Shown piece after piece: positions 37,947 to 49,639 of a stretch of DNA of 64,000 nt (its first letter is position 1; each line of letters begins with the position of its first letter). Made by a program: the position numbers and the translations under genes. The notes under the pieces are model-generated. The model saw nothing but the letters and a program-made list of their open reading frames with translations, did not search any database and was not told where the DNA came from. Origin of the DNA: Diphasiastrum complanatum (taxonomy: Eukaryota; Streptophyta; Lycopodiopsida; Lycopodiales; Lycopodiaceae); the NCBI GenBank assembly GCA_029204225.1, contig CM055092.1, positions 11,612,310-11,676,309 on the forward strand, given 5' to 3'.

Positions 37947-40900
37947 GTATGCTTATCATGCCTATTACTTGCATATATGTACCATTGAATGAGATTCTGA
38001 TTCAATGTTTGTTAAATGTGCATGATGCTTCAAGTAGCTAGTTTGCTTCGGTGATACTTAAGGGATGCTGAAAGTTTTAAAACAGCTTAACCAAGTCCTT
38101 CAACAAGATTTTTCCACACGAGGTATCTCATCTTATGGTAGCTCAGTTTGATAGCATTGCAGCTCTCTGTGCTTCTGATTACTTGTAAAGTATCTTCTAA
38201 GTTTTTGATTGATTGTGGCTCGATAATGCTAAATCAAAGTTACAAACAGTAGCAGTCTCAGATCGTGACATCCTCCTAGATTTAATACAGAACGAATTGT
38301 ATGTTGATGGTGAGATTGGTCGCTTCATGGCTAATGCAAGCATGTTAGCGATGAAAATAACATGCAACAGTACATAGTAGTTTGGATTGGGGAAGAGGGC
38401 ACAAAAATGCCACATGACAAAACATGAACTTGGATAGATTCTAGAACTTTTATCCAACTCAAAATAGAATTGATCTCACTTAGTACCACCACATGAACAA
38501 TCAACTATGACTTGGATGGTATCCAGGAATTACATGACAACCACAACAAGCAATCACTTCGATTACATAAATCTGAAGTGATACTAGTTTAGATAGACAA
38601 GAAAGTTTCTACAACATAACCAAGTTACTATGACCTGAATAGAAACCAAACCGATACAACGTAGAATGTCGACCACACAGCTTGCCACACCTATCACTTG
38701 TAACAATGAACTTATCATTTGCCACCATGATAAGAAACTGTGAAAAGCATCCTCTTGAATATCGATTTACCTATACAGACTCATAGTCTATACTTCTCAT
38801 GCAACTCCCTCTTAAGAGTTTGCACCTTTGTCGATTCCAACCTCGACAAAACCTTGTTAATCTTAGAACGTCTGAAGCTGACCTTCCTTCAGTATGCTTG
38901 TTCGTAGCCGCTTCTGCAGCTTTAGCAACACCATGATCATCGATTTTCTTCCCCTACCATATCTTTTGTTTCATGTAGAGTTTCATTTCGTATTACTGAT
39001 CCTTACTCCTGAGACCTCCTTAAGCATGTATCAAGGTTCTTTCCCTTCTTAAACCTTATTGATCTCCTACTACATGACACAACCATTGCATCCTAGCAAT
39101 CTGTGTATGTCCATGCTTCCTTGCATGTAATCCAATTACTTCCAACAATAATCGACAATTTGTAGCGATCCACTTGATCTCCAAATTTCTCTTAGAAATC
39201 TGTAACTAACCACATCCAATAGCATGCATCCTTGCATGCAACCCAAACTAAGTTTGTATTTGGCCTTTGAAGTCTCCACTTTCGAACTTTCGCTTGATTC
39301 GAATTTCTGCCTGTGAATTTTGTCCTTCAGATGTTTGACCTTCCTTCAAACTCCTGTTCATACCTTCTTGTCCTTAAACTTTTTACCTTCTAATCTTCAA
39401 GCTTCTGATATTTGACCCTGTTAGAATTCCCTTGATTCTAACTTGATTCAACCCTGTTCGAACTTGAACCATCCTTTTTTTAGTCTCCATAGAACTATCT
39501 CCGGCGATCTGCCTGTTTCCAGCGATCAGGTACTACAGTAGACAGTGAATTGTCAAAAGTGAGCAGGTCTGCAGTTCTAACAGCAGCGAACATGTCTGCA
39601 GTTTCAGCGAACAATGCTGTAGCAGCGATTCAATCACTCAGGAAATAGTTCAGCAGCAATCTGATCCCAATGAGCAGTCAGCGATTTGTTTTCCAGCAAC
39701 GATCTAGTTTTTCCAGCAGCGATCTTTTTCCAGCAGCCGGCAATCAGATACTGTAGGCAGCAATCTGTAGGCAATAGAATCTGATACAGCTAGCGTTCTA
39801 GCTCAGCCATGATCTGATTCCAGCGATCCAACTCTCAGGTGTTAAGTAGCGATCCAACATGCAGCCAACCAGCGATCTGTCTTCAACACCTGCGACCTGC
39901 AATTTGCAACAGATCTGTGCAGCCCAGCCTATAGCTTCTCTCCGACAATCCAATCTTCTCCTAGAAGATTCTCGTTGTGATAACAACATTGTCTCCACGC
40001 TTTGCTGTCCTATAACAACCTGAAATCTGAGGAAGATTCCATAATCTCCTCTTGCAGCTCACCTCTTTTCCTTGCACACTGGATCTTCTTCCACAAAGCT
40101 GCCACTGTTGTAGTTGAAGCTCAAACTTGAGAGCTGGCTAGGGACACCACCTGCACCTGCTCTTCTCCTTGAAGATGATGGCCAAATCAATCCCTTATGA
40201 ATTGATTCCGTAAATGATAACATTAGGGGTACTAATGTAAACATTAACTCTAACAAGGCTACTATGGAGCCGTTTATTAGGGGTAGTGAGAAATTTGCTG
40301 GATTTATGAGTATGGAGAAGGAAGGAGAGCAGACCACACCTTTATGAATTAGATTCTGGAATACTGCAATCAAGTTTCAATGGAGATCAAGCAGTTATGC
40401 CTCTGGACAATATGGTTAAATATATGAATTTTCCTGCCTTTTGGAAATGAAAGTATGTGTCTTTTGAAAACTTTTATATGGGAATGTTATTAGTTCTACT
40501 TGATGACTATGATTTCACATACTATGTTACCTGAGTTTGTGCCCTGGTTGCTTGTCTACTCTCTTAATATTGAGAAACTTACTTATATCCACTGATATGA
40601 TAGCAAGAAAGATCAATTAATGTGTTTCAGGTTTGATGTTTTTGCAGGTCTAGCAGTAACTAGAGTAGTGTTTGTACTATGGGAAAGGAGAGTCAACTAT
40701 AGCTGAAGAATTCATCCAAGATGAAATTCGTGAATGTTTTTGTCTGCTATGTTTGGCATGTTGTACTGGTCAGTGAAACTGCCAAATAGCATTTAGGTTC
40801 AGTGGAGCTAACTTTCCCCTGTATATGCAGTTCTTTGTTGAGCAAGAGAAAATAGAGCTGGCTGAAGCTGAAGAATGCATTCGACGTGAAATGAATCGCC

Positions 40901-43125
40901 GCAAACATCCACGTGCACTATCAGACTTTTTAATTTTATATGAAGAGCTTGCATCGTGGCATGTGGAGGTATTTGAATGATAATTCTTGTGTTGTAGACA
41001 TGTTGTGAAAACAAGATGAAAGAAAAGGATAGATACCTTTGGCTTGCTAAGGTTGTTTTTTTTATGATGACCAGTGAGTATTCTTGGACAATTTTATGTA
41101 GCTGTTTACGTAAAGACTTAAATGAGACAAATATAAGAATCTATCGTCTTCTCTGCGACAATGCTTATCTTGCAACTGTTTAGTTGTAAATAATATGTGA
41201 CACATCTGCATTATTTGAACTTTTTTTTGTTCATGCTTGTACCATCGATTTGAGATTAACATAGTAGGTGCTTTGAGTACCCTAAATTTGTCAAACTGGG
41301 AATCTTTCCCGTCTTAAAGTTCTCTTTGAATGACATCATATCATGAGATAGGAAAATTGCTCACTAGAATGCTAGCTCAGATTTTGCAAACTTGCTCCAA
41401 GATATTAACAGCCCTTTCAGTGATGTATATCCTATGTTCCATTAGACTGTGTTTTTCTCAAACCTTTTACGGTTTTGAAGTGGTTCTGTGTGCACTGTGA
41501 CATTGTCACTTCACAAATTGCATATTTGACAGTTTGAAGATTTCTTCTCCAATGTTTCATTTGGTGAAGTATCCAAGACATATCTTTGAACATTCAATTC
41601 TCTAATAATGTTTTGTGTGCCTCTAGGCATTCCATACTAGGAGAGGATGCCAAATCCAGATCCCAAACTTTTAGAATCTACTGGATTAAGCTAGGATGCA
41701 ATTTCACTTTCTATGTTAAAAATGAAGTTTTCTTGTGATGCTGCATTCAGATATATGGCTAGAATTGAGCACGTCCAATGGTACTTCAGCTTAACGCATG
41801 TGAAACCAACATTCAAAGGCCTCCTCATTACAAGACACTGATGTTGCCGTGAAGAGAGCTACGTCATAGAGATGACCTTATTTCAATGTTTAGATTTTTA
41901 GCTTAGAATATCTTACATATTATTTGAGGCTCATTGTGGTCAGAGTTGGGATCAGAGCTAGGAAAACATTTTTTTGTAAGGAAATCCTTTAAGATAACTT
42001 GGTACATTTTTCTACTATACACGGCACTGGTACTGATCTTCCCATGAAGATTATGTAGATGCATGACCTTATTCTGCTATTCCAATTGCTAGCTTAAATC
42101 TCTACCAAATCACAGTTGAGGCTCATACTGGTCAGAGTTGGACAATCATTTTCATAAGAAAACTATCTGTATAATTATTACAGTATTTTTCCTGTAGATG
42201 GTAGTGGCTTATTGTTTTGCTTCATATATACTAGTTGGATTTAAGAATCAAAGTCCAAAATCACTCAAGAAGAGTGTATGCCTGAGTTTGTCCACTCAAA
42301 TATTTTGAAAGAGTCATTTTGATCAACTGTTGCAGGAATAGATATGTGACTTCAATTGGTGCATGGAATTTACACTCCTTTGGCATTTGACTGAAAAGTA
42401 TACAAAGTATCACTTGTATGTATAGCATGCAGTCACATTTCTGAGCGTCACGTAATCAATTTTTGTAAGGAAGTGGAGAAAATACATGCAGCCAATTTGG
42501 ACACTCCAGAGCGCACAAATGCGATGAAAGAGCTTCTACTGAAGGTAGTCAGAATCTGCACTGAATCAGCAAGACCATATACTACATGAAGTTTTCTGCT
42601 CGTCACAAGATTATTTTGTTAATTATCCTAGTCAAAAGCTCATATTTCAAAAATAAATGTCTCTTGTCATTTCAGACTGTTTTTGGTTATTCACAAAATT
42701 TTTCTATTTCACTTCAAGCTTTTTCTGGTTATTCACTCTTGTATGTTCAAATTATGGAGACTGAAACATGTATGTAAGGCCCTATGTTAGGTCGTTGATT
42801 GTCAGGACAAATTTCTCAGTGCTGACTTGTGCTCTTAAATATGTTTGCATTACCATGACCTTCGAGCAACCGAATTCTTTTCATTCTCCCATCATTCTGC
42901 TATTTATCTACATGAATCACCAATATTGTGAGACTCTGACCGCAGGAAGTAAAGCTTCTGTATGCAATAGACAAGCTTAAAGCAAGAGCTTTAAAGGAAA
43001 ACCATGAAGATGGTCTCAAGAAGTTGATGCTAAAAATGTCTGCACCTAAAATTTGGGAGCTGACAAATGGAAAGATAGTACATGTGTGCACACCTGGAAC
43101 AGCTCGTGCTTCTGACTTGATGCAT
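37618..43125 (+). CDS. IQUB: IQUB-like gene (IQ motif and ubiquitin-like domain protein), four internal exons, partial
   Basis: Four plus-strand exons (37618-37946, 40831-40968, 42470-42544, 42946-43125) join in frame with GT-AG splice sites and give about 240 residues. The order of motifs is that of animal IQUB as I remember it: a G-T-x-Y-x-H...QT segment; an IQ-motif helix (NIQRYVRRWIAICQYKRLQ); a charged helix with RRKHPRALSDFLILYEEL; a DTPERTNAMKELL segment; then SAPKIWELTNGKIVHVCTPG. IQUB is a radial-spoke-associated protein of motile cilia and sperm flagella, and the IQ motif would bind calmodulin. In plants it is expected only where sperm swim. No stop or frameshift occurs in the exons, unlike every retroelement here. 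The N-terminal ubiquitin-like domain and the C-terminus are not found in the window. The family call is from memory of motifs, not a search. Confidence 0.8.
37947..40830 (+). other. IQUB-like intron (2.9 kb) with decayed repeat content
   Basis: No exon recognised. 38700-39480 is pyrimidine-rich with many short C/T blocks. 39490-39910 is full of imperfect CAGCGATC/CAGCAGCGAT words. Open stretches on both strands (for example 40373-40059 minus) have no recognisable domain. Confidence 0.6.
39490..39910. repeat. Degenerate CAGCGATC-type repeat region
   Basis: Words such as CCAGCGATC, CAGCAGCGATC, CAGCAACGATC and TAGCGATCC recur more than ten times in about 420 bases at irregular spacing. No fixed period is visible. 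Confidence 0.6.
40831..40968 (+). CDS. IQUB: IQUB-like exon b
   Basis: 138 bases, exactly 46 codons, phase 0 at both ends. The acceptor is preceded by a pyrimidine-rich TTTCCCCTGTATATGCAG and the donor is GAG|GTATTT. It encodes FFVEQEKIELAEAEECIRRE and RRKHPRALSDFLILYEELAS, a charged helix corresponding to the segment after the IQ motif in IQUB. Confidence 0.8.
40969..42469 (+). other. IQUB-like intron (1.5 kb)
   Basis: No coding sense. It contains a diverged duplication with an offset of about 187 bases: GAGGCTCATTGTGGTCAGAGTTGG near 41930 and GAGGCTCATACTGGTCAGAGTTGG near 42117 (last G at each position shared). Confidence 0.6.
42470..42544 (+). CDS. IQUB: IQUB-like exon c
   Basis: 75 bases, 25 codons, phase 0 at both ends. 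The acceptor is TTTTTGTAAG and the donor AAG|GTAGTC. It encodes EVEKIHAANLDTPERTNAMK ending ELLLK, matching the short IQUB stretch between the HPR helix and the next helix. Too short to be called by length; supported by its flanking exons and phase. Confidence 0.75.
42545..42945 (+). other. IQUB-like intron (0.4 kb)
   Basis: T-rich, ends CTGACCGCAG. Nothing else seen. Confidence 0.65.
42946..43125 (+). CDS. IQUB: IQUB-like exon d
   Basis: 180 bases, 60 codons, phase 0 at both ends. The acceptor is CTGACCGCAG and the donor CAT|GTAAGA. It encodes EVKLLYAIDKLKARALKENH, KKLMLKMSAPKIWELTNGK and VHVCTPGTARASDLMH, corresponding to the IQUB stretch with the APKIW motif. No later exon was found between here and 64000. 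Confidence 0.8.
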
Positions 43126-43184
43126 GTAAGACAAATCTCAGTCTATTAGATATGCTGTGATTACTATTAAATCTTTAAAAGCTC

Positions 43185-43846
43185 TAGTGTTTCCACCCGG
43201 TTCAGGATTGACCTTCTCAGAATCGGATGGATCGGCCTGAATCGTGGTTCTGAACCGGGTCCCTTCCAAAAGAATCGGCAATTTTTTTTGTTGGTAATAT
43301 TTAAATATAATATTAATAAATATCTAATGTGATATGTATAATCTCTACAATGTTTCTGAAATCTTATAGATGTTAGATTGCTATTGAAAACATATATTTC
43401 AAAGTTCATTGTTGCTGGTAGAAAGTTGAAGCCTAACTATATATTACAAGTGCACATGATAACGTTGAATGGACACAAACTAGATTGCATGCTCCAACTT
43501 TCACTTAACATTGTGATTTATGATTATTCATGATCCATCGTCAAACATCCATCACACAATACATTGGATAAACATTTGAATACAAATCAGAACATTGAAA
43601 AGCCAAGACAGAGAATTGTTGCAATCAAAGAATTGTTTGGAATGGAAAACCCGCTTTTCGAAATACAAATTAGAACATTGAAAATCCAAGACAAAGAATC
43701 ATTGATGTCACAGCCAAAGAATCGTTCAAAATCAAAGAACTGTTTTTTTTTTTTTTTGGGTCCGATTCTCTCCGATTCAAATCGAAAAGAATGGATTTAT
43801 TAATCGTGGTTCGCTCGCCAACGAACCTCGGCCCGTGGAAACACTA
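43185..43846 (+). mobile_element. Non-autonomous hAT-type DNA transposon (MITE-like), 662 bp
   Basis: Perfect 12-base terminal inverted repeats TAGTGTTTCCAC (left) and GTGGAAACACTA (right) are flanked by an exact 8-bp duplication AAAAGCTC (43177-43184 and 43847-43854). An 8-bp duplication with TAGTG/CAGTG-type ends is the hAT signature. No transposase frame is present. Inside is a diverged tandem repeat (ACAAAT(C/T)AGAACATTGAAAA at 43582 and 43665, offset 83), a T-run at 43742-43757 and many GATTCGG/CCGATTC words near both ends. It lies 60 bases downstream of IQUB-like exon d, in its intron if the gene continues. Confidence 0.88.
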
Positions 43847-44672
43847 AAAAGCTCTAATGCTTTTGCCACTATTCATGAAATTAGTTTTACATTTAGCAAT
43901 CAATAGATTGACTACAAGCTCCCACCAACAACTTTTCAGCTATCAGAACCACAAGCAGGCCACATGCACCATTACATGAATGGTAAGAGAGACACACATG
44001 CTTGATTGTATTCCCACTACTCATCCTTTCTAGCTGCCATTTCTGTCACATGCAACCCAAGATGTAGCCTCTCCAGTGACCATTGTAGAACAAGGGTCTA
44101 AATTCCATAATTAGTCGAGGGCCAAGGATCATTGTATAACTCAATAACAAAGGAAAAACCACACTCCATTTTAGATCGATGCCATTCTAAGCTAATTTCA
44201 TAGTATTTTAAAGTGTCTGTGATGCATCTAGAAGAATAAATTCCTCACTCCTCAAGCATGTAGACCAAAAAGATATCTCACAAACATGATATACAACCAT
44301 ATTGTTGTGCATGGTAAGTGAGATAATGAGATGTAAGTTGCCAAGAAAATAAATTTTTGAAAAGATCACCATAGGAGCAAAAACATCCAATGGCCTGCTC
44401 ATGACACGTCATGAATGCCAATATAATGTTCTATGAGAAATAAAGTTCTTGTAGATGTTAAATAAGCAAGTGTCGAGGTACAAAGTCAAAAGAACATGTA
44501 AATTCAACTAAGCAGTAGAAACTCACTCTTACTTGAACTTTTCTTCCTCGATGAGTGACACGAGGGTTAAAAATGTGGTCCAAGGTGGAGTAATGTAGCG
44601 GGTTTTCCTATCCACCTTCAACCCTAGATCTAAGCACTTGCAAAGCATCAAGCGATGAAGATGATTCTAACA
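43847..44672. other. Unassigned non-coding stretch
   Basis: No gene, repeat or RNA recognised; AT-rich intron-like sequence between the hAT element and an LTR. Confidence 0.5.
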
Positions 44673-45284
44673 TGTCACGCGGAGATTTATTCCCATGAGA
44701 GCGATAGCATAATTCAGATTTATACACATGCCTGTGATTCAACATCTAACACTACGATCACCTAACCCTAAACCACATGATCAAGCTTACTTTTCTCTCT
44801 CTCTTTTCTCTCACAAAAAGTATAACAAGATTCAAATCCAACAACTAGTAAATCCAATTAACATCAAGATCACAATAAAACATGAGAGATGGAGCAAGAA
44901 AGAAATAGCAAGGACATCCAATTGCAAATTGGTAGAGTTTCCGCCTTTTTTATTGAACATGAAAAATGAGTTACAAGCACTATATATAGTAGATTCTAGG
45001 GCACTTGGCCTCAATGCCTATTGGCCAATTCATACCTCCCTCTTTATTTGAATTTGAATTTGAATTTGAGGAAGAATCCACTTTAATTCACTAACTTGAC
45101 TATTAGGCCCTACGACATTTCATTATTGGCCTAAAGTATTTTTATTAACTATTAATAATCAAATAAGTACGTGATCATCGGGTTGGACTTACACACGCAG
45201 GGTGTCAAATTCCTCTCACTTATTAACTACTAATAAATGAATAATCTAATTAGGGTTGCCTCGATATCTGAAAATCCTCCAACA
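44673..45284 (-). repeat. LTR of a Gypsy-2-family element (second copy)
   Basis: On the minus strand it begins TGTTGGAGGATTTTCAG and ends CTCCGCGTGACA, 612 bp. It is similar in order and content to the LTR at 51735-52421, including the tail (TCTCATGGGAA...CGCGTGACA) and the AACCCGATGATCACGTA-like block. The minus TATATATA lies at 44981-44988. The preceding purine tract (minus GGTGGGGGGGTGC) is at 45285-45297. Confidence 0.85.
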
Positions 45285-45297
45285 GCACCCCCCCACC

Positions 45298-45895
45298 AAA
45301 ATTGGTGGCAGTCCATGACACCTCCCAAGATTTATTCACTTTGGACTTTGATTTTCGGACCTTGATCAAATGGTGTTGAATTTTTTCCATGAATTCCAAG
45401 CGTATCGCATTAGAATCTTTGTTATGTGGTAAGAAACACTTATGTGCTCCGGACAACCAATTAATGAATTTTCTTTTCCAAGAGCCTTCCAACATTGCCA
45501 CATGGTAGTACAATCTAGCCATTGGAAGTTGATCTTGAACATGCTTGGATGCCATTGGCTTATTCAGATCAAAAGTTAATGCTGGCAAACAATCATCCCA
45601 TCTACAAAACACAGATACGAGACAAGTGAACGCACACCAGCAGGGATCGACAACTTATCTAGTGCTTGAAAACAAGCTTGTGGAACAGCTAGTTCTTCAT
45701 GTGAGCGACAACCTAATCTTTTATGTAATCATGGAACTGATTAAATCCCATTCTAGGAGAGCTAGGATTGAATGGAGGAGGGTTATGGGGCATGAGAAAA
45801 GTGATGGAAGTGTTAAGAGGATTGGAATCATTGATCAGATCCATAAAAAACTTGGTGCCTGAAGACATGGCATGTTGAATTTCTATTCTCTCCAT
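45298..45895 (-). pseudogene. ORF-X remnant of the second Gypsy-2-family copy
   Basis: Minus strand. The C-terminal part (45600-45298) has WDDCLPALTFDLNKPMAS, DQLPMARLYYHVAMLEGSW, GAHKCFLPHNKDSNAIRLEF and MEKIQHHLIKVRK, which aligns along its length with the C-terminus at 52472 (WDDCLPPLAFDPNKSMAS...). Farther upstream (45895-45713) KFFMDLINDSNPLN and PFNPSSPRMGFNQFH align with FFMDMFDDPDPLE and PFEPQSPGRGFGHIH at 60159-60371. The coiled-coil section between these two parts is deleted. The remnant is cut at about 45908 by Copia-F. Confidence 0.8.
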
Positions 45896-45908
45896 GCCTT
45901 ATCTGATT

Positions 45909-46814
45909 GCTAATCTAGACCCATTCATCTACTGTGTGTAAGTACGTGTACAGTTGCATACTCTGCAAAAATACACTAGTTTTTTGACAGTCTGTAGAAA
46001 TACAAAGGATTCAATGATAGTGTTTTTGTCGACACGGGCAAGCTATCGATTTGAGTTTCATGTCTATAGGGCATTCATCATCGTCTATTTGGCCATCATC
46101 GAATTATCGAACAGTCACCATCGACTCAATCTTCGGCAACTCATCAAGACTATCACGGCCGGACATAATTTCTAACAAAATCAGATTTTGTCCCGACAGC
46201 GACTACTAACAGCACGTAGTGCCTTAATCCCATGTGTAAAAGTACATATTAAGCATTCTTTTAATCGCATAGCCATGTGTATATATCCGATAGCTATCGA
46301 TGTAAAACAATCACTAAAGTTGCTCAAGTTACAAAGATTATTCTTACTAAGATGCTACGTTATTTTTCAATTGCGATCTTTCTCTCTGTTATTACAAAGT
46401 ATTATATCAGAAAGATTGTGCATGCAGTTGTAGTCAGACTTATACACATTCTTCGACTAAGTCGAATTCATTCCAAAAACTCGGGCATTGTCATGTCATG
46501 TCGTTTGCATTATTTTTATTTTCGTCTAAGTTATAATCTTGCAAATAAACAAATTCGTAGATTAAACTATTCATATGACTGATAATTTGTGTCGATTGTA
46601 ATGCTCTAAGATCTGTTCTATTTCGCTTTCGCAATTGAATTTAAATCAATCTAATTCGTGCATTTCCACGGAATCGACTGATTCGATCCTAGTGACTTCG
46701 AAGCTAGGATCAAGTAGAGTGATCTTTGAATTATCGAATGTAGCTTGAATCCGATAGACGTAGATTCATGCACCGAGGATTATCGGCCAACCTTGATACT
46801 TCTGAATCCTGACA
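45909..46814 (+). repeat. Copia-F 5' LTR
   Basis: Ends GAATCCTGACA, directly followed by the primer site TGGTATCAGAGC at 46815-46826. The left boundary is set by where similarity to the 3' LTR begins, give or take a few bases. Confidence 0.8.
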
Positions 46815-46826
46815 TGGTATCAGAGC
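46815..46826 (+). other. Primer-binding site, Copia-F
   Basis: TGGTATCAGAGC, the copia initiator-Met-type site. Confidence 0.9.
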
Positions 46827-46976
46827 TATGTTATTTAAGCTAAATTTATCGTTTGATATCTGAGTTGTCAGCATACAGGATCAGAACAATTGTTCTGATA
46901 CAGAGTCAACATTTATTAAAATTGTTTGACAGTCATATAATCTACTATTTGCGTACACTCATCTTGAACTTCCTAA

Positions 46977-47900
46977 TGGATTTGCAATCATAATCTGCTT
47001 TAATGGTAGAAAAATTCAATGGTTTGAATTACCACATATGGAAATTTAAGATGAGGATCGTGTTGATGGACAAAGAATTATGAGAAATAGTAGTCGGTAT
47101 CAAACTACTTCCCAATGTCGATGAGCAAGTCATTTCCAAAAACTCGCCTTAATCACTCTTAACATCTTCGACACACAGATTGGCCACATCAGACAAGCCC
47201 AACCTTCGAAAGAAGCTTGGGATATATTGAGTAAACTTTACGAAGTGAGAGATGTCACATCGAAGTTGCATCTGAGGAGAAAGTTCTTCTCACTCAGAAT
47301 GTCAAAAAAACATAATTCTATTTAGAATCACATAAATCTATTCAAGACTCTATTAGAGAAGATGGCAACAGTAGGTTCAATGATTGAAGATTCAGACACT
47401 ATCATGACCTTGTTGTCTAGCTTGTTGACCTCTTATGAAAACTAGGTGATGATGATTTCAACTCACTCATATATAACTTTGTTTAAAGTCATAATCATTT
47501 TGTTGCAAGAGGAAAATCGAAGGAATGAAGCATCCTCGTCCTCCATGAACGCCTTGCAAGCTTTGTTCTCCAAGAAGAATTCGCAGAAACAATAGAAGAA
47601 TAAGACTGTCAAACAATTTGACAATAATCCGAAGTAGTCGCAAAGCAAGGTCCAAACCAGGATTAACAATCTACTCAGAACAAGAAAAGAATGTTTTGCA
47701 AATACTGCAAAAGGATGAATCACAAAATCTAGGACTGTTGAATCTTGAAGTTGGATCAACAAGCCAACACAGCTATTGATTCAAAACAGAATGTCAAAGA
47801 TGATGACGAGTAGAATGCCTTCAAGGTGAACATCGAACAAATTGTGGAATGGTTTCTTGATTTTGGAGTCGATGCAACACATGACAAGCCATCAAAAATG
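46977..47900 (+). pseudogene. Copia-F gag and protease remnants
   Basis: The frame MDLQS*SALMVEKFNGLNYH continues with WKFKMRIVLMDKEL, close to Copia-B gag, with stops at Gln and Trp positions. A knuckle CKYCKRMNHKI*DC lies near 47697-47740. The protease site near 47850 reads WFLDFGVDATHD with a frameshift inside the motif. Confidence 0.78.
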
Positions 47901-48149
47901 GTTTATTGATTATTCGGACTACAACACCAAGAGCTCATACCAAATATATTGTATGTTCCGAATCGGACGACAAATCTATTGTGGTTAGTTGAATTACCGA
48001 TTTAGGAAGCAGACACATGCAAGATTCTTGATAAATGTAAGTGATTCATTGCACTCAAAAAGAGGCAAGGATATCTCTATAGGCTCACTCATTGTTACTC
48101 TGCGACTGTGATCATGCTTTAAGTAAAGTTAACATCTACGAATAAAGAG

Positions 48150-48823
48150 TTGATTTGGCATTATAGACTAAAAGGCCATTTAAGTCGAATCAAAAACACA
48201 TATCTAAAATTTTGCTAGACATAGTTCATACTGAGATATGTGCTTCGATGCAGACACCATCAATGCTTGGTGCAAAATTCTTTATTACATTTATCGATGA
48301 CTATTATAAAAGAACTATTGTATATTCTATGAAGCACAAATTTGAAGCTTTTCAATTTTTCAAAAACTACAAAGCAGATAGGAATAAGAATTAAAGCTCT
48401 CAGGAGCGACAATGGTGGTGAATACATCTCAGATGCATTCAGGAATCATTATTCAACGACTAGTATCGAACAACAATTTGCTACTTCCTATTTTCACACT
48501 TGAATGGACTGGTAGAAAGGAAGAACACGACCTTAGTCAAGTATGCCAAATGCATGATCATGTATGCTTCATTGCCCGAATTGTTTTGGCAACATGCTGT
48601 GTCAACGACAACGTACGTGCAAAACCAATGTATAACTAAAGGCCTACCTAACAGCAAGACTACTTATGAAGTTTGGACTGGATCCAAACCTTCATTAAAG
48701 TTTTTAAGAGTCTTCGGATGCACTGCTTATGGTCATGTCCCAAAGGACACAAGAAAGAAATTAGATGAGCATTCAATCAAAACAGTTTTTGTTGGTTATT
48801 CTTCTTTGAATGACATGTATTGA
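48150..48823 (+). pseudogene. Copia-F integrase remnants
   Basis: LLDIVHTEICASM (Glu in place of the first catalytic Asp), FITFIDDYYKRT, a stop near 48394, then RSDNGGEY in another frame, NGLVERKNTTLV, FWQHAVSTTTYVQN and FLRVFGCTAYGHVPK. The element's integrase would be inactive. Confidence 0.82.
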
Positions 48824-49129
48824 ATAGTGCAATCTGTAAAGTTTTTACTCGTAGGGATGTGAAGATCGGTTAATTCTGAAGGGTAAGAACCAGATCCAGT
48901 CTATCGACTTTGCCCCGAAAACTGATGTATATCGAAATACTATTTCGATTCCTTCAAGTAGTCAGCCTATACAATTAGATTCAGAAAAAGATAAAGAAGG
49001 TGCAACTCAGGAGTAGCCGACACAAAGTCGAATCTTGTAGCCGTAAGCTCCAACCAGAAGATTCAACAACGATTCAAACTCAGCCTATTCGATACACTAA
49101 TGAGTTTGCTCACTGTTCTATACAAGAGC

Positions 49130-49545
49130 CGACTATAGTTGAGGTATACTGGATGAATGTACAAACAACATTTCTCAATGGAGTTATTGAAGGTGACATC
49201 TATAATGATCCAGCTAGAAGGCTATAATGTCCTCAATGGTCAAGAAGATCGAGTGTGCAAACTCCATAAAGCCTTGCACGGTCTGAAGCAATCGTTGAGA
49301 GCCTGGTTCCATTGAATCAACACATTTCTGATTGATCACAGATTCGAACCAAAGTTCTATAGACTGTAATGTTTATTTCAAGGCTGGCCGACAATGTTTC
49401 GTCATCATCACACTATACGTGGCTGATACGTTGTTTTTTGGCAACAATATCGAACTGACAAAGGACACCAAGAAGATTCTATCCCAAGATGACAGGTATG
49501 GGGGAAGCACATTAGTGTCTCGGGATCCAAATCCATAGAGACAAA
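49130..49545 (+). pseudogene. Copia-F reverse transcriptase remnant
   Basis: EPTIVEVYWMNVQTTFLNGV (the MDVQTAFLNG motif with Asp changed to Asn) follows directly on the linker, so the RT fingers are deleted. Later IITLYVADTLFFGNN shows YVAD for the catalytic YVDD. Two catalytic Asp positions are therefore lost. Confidence 0.8.
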
Positions 49546-49639
49546 TAAAAACTTCTCTATATTACTCAGTAGAGGTACTTCCACAATTTGCTTTTGAAAT
49601 TCAATTTAATGAATTGTAAGCTTGTACATAGAGGTGAAA

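Noticed and set aside
37947-37988. Extension of IQUB-like exon a past the splice site
   Set aside because: A consensus donor at 37947 and the phase match with the next exon show that the last codons are intron.
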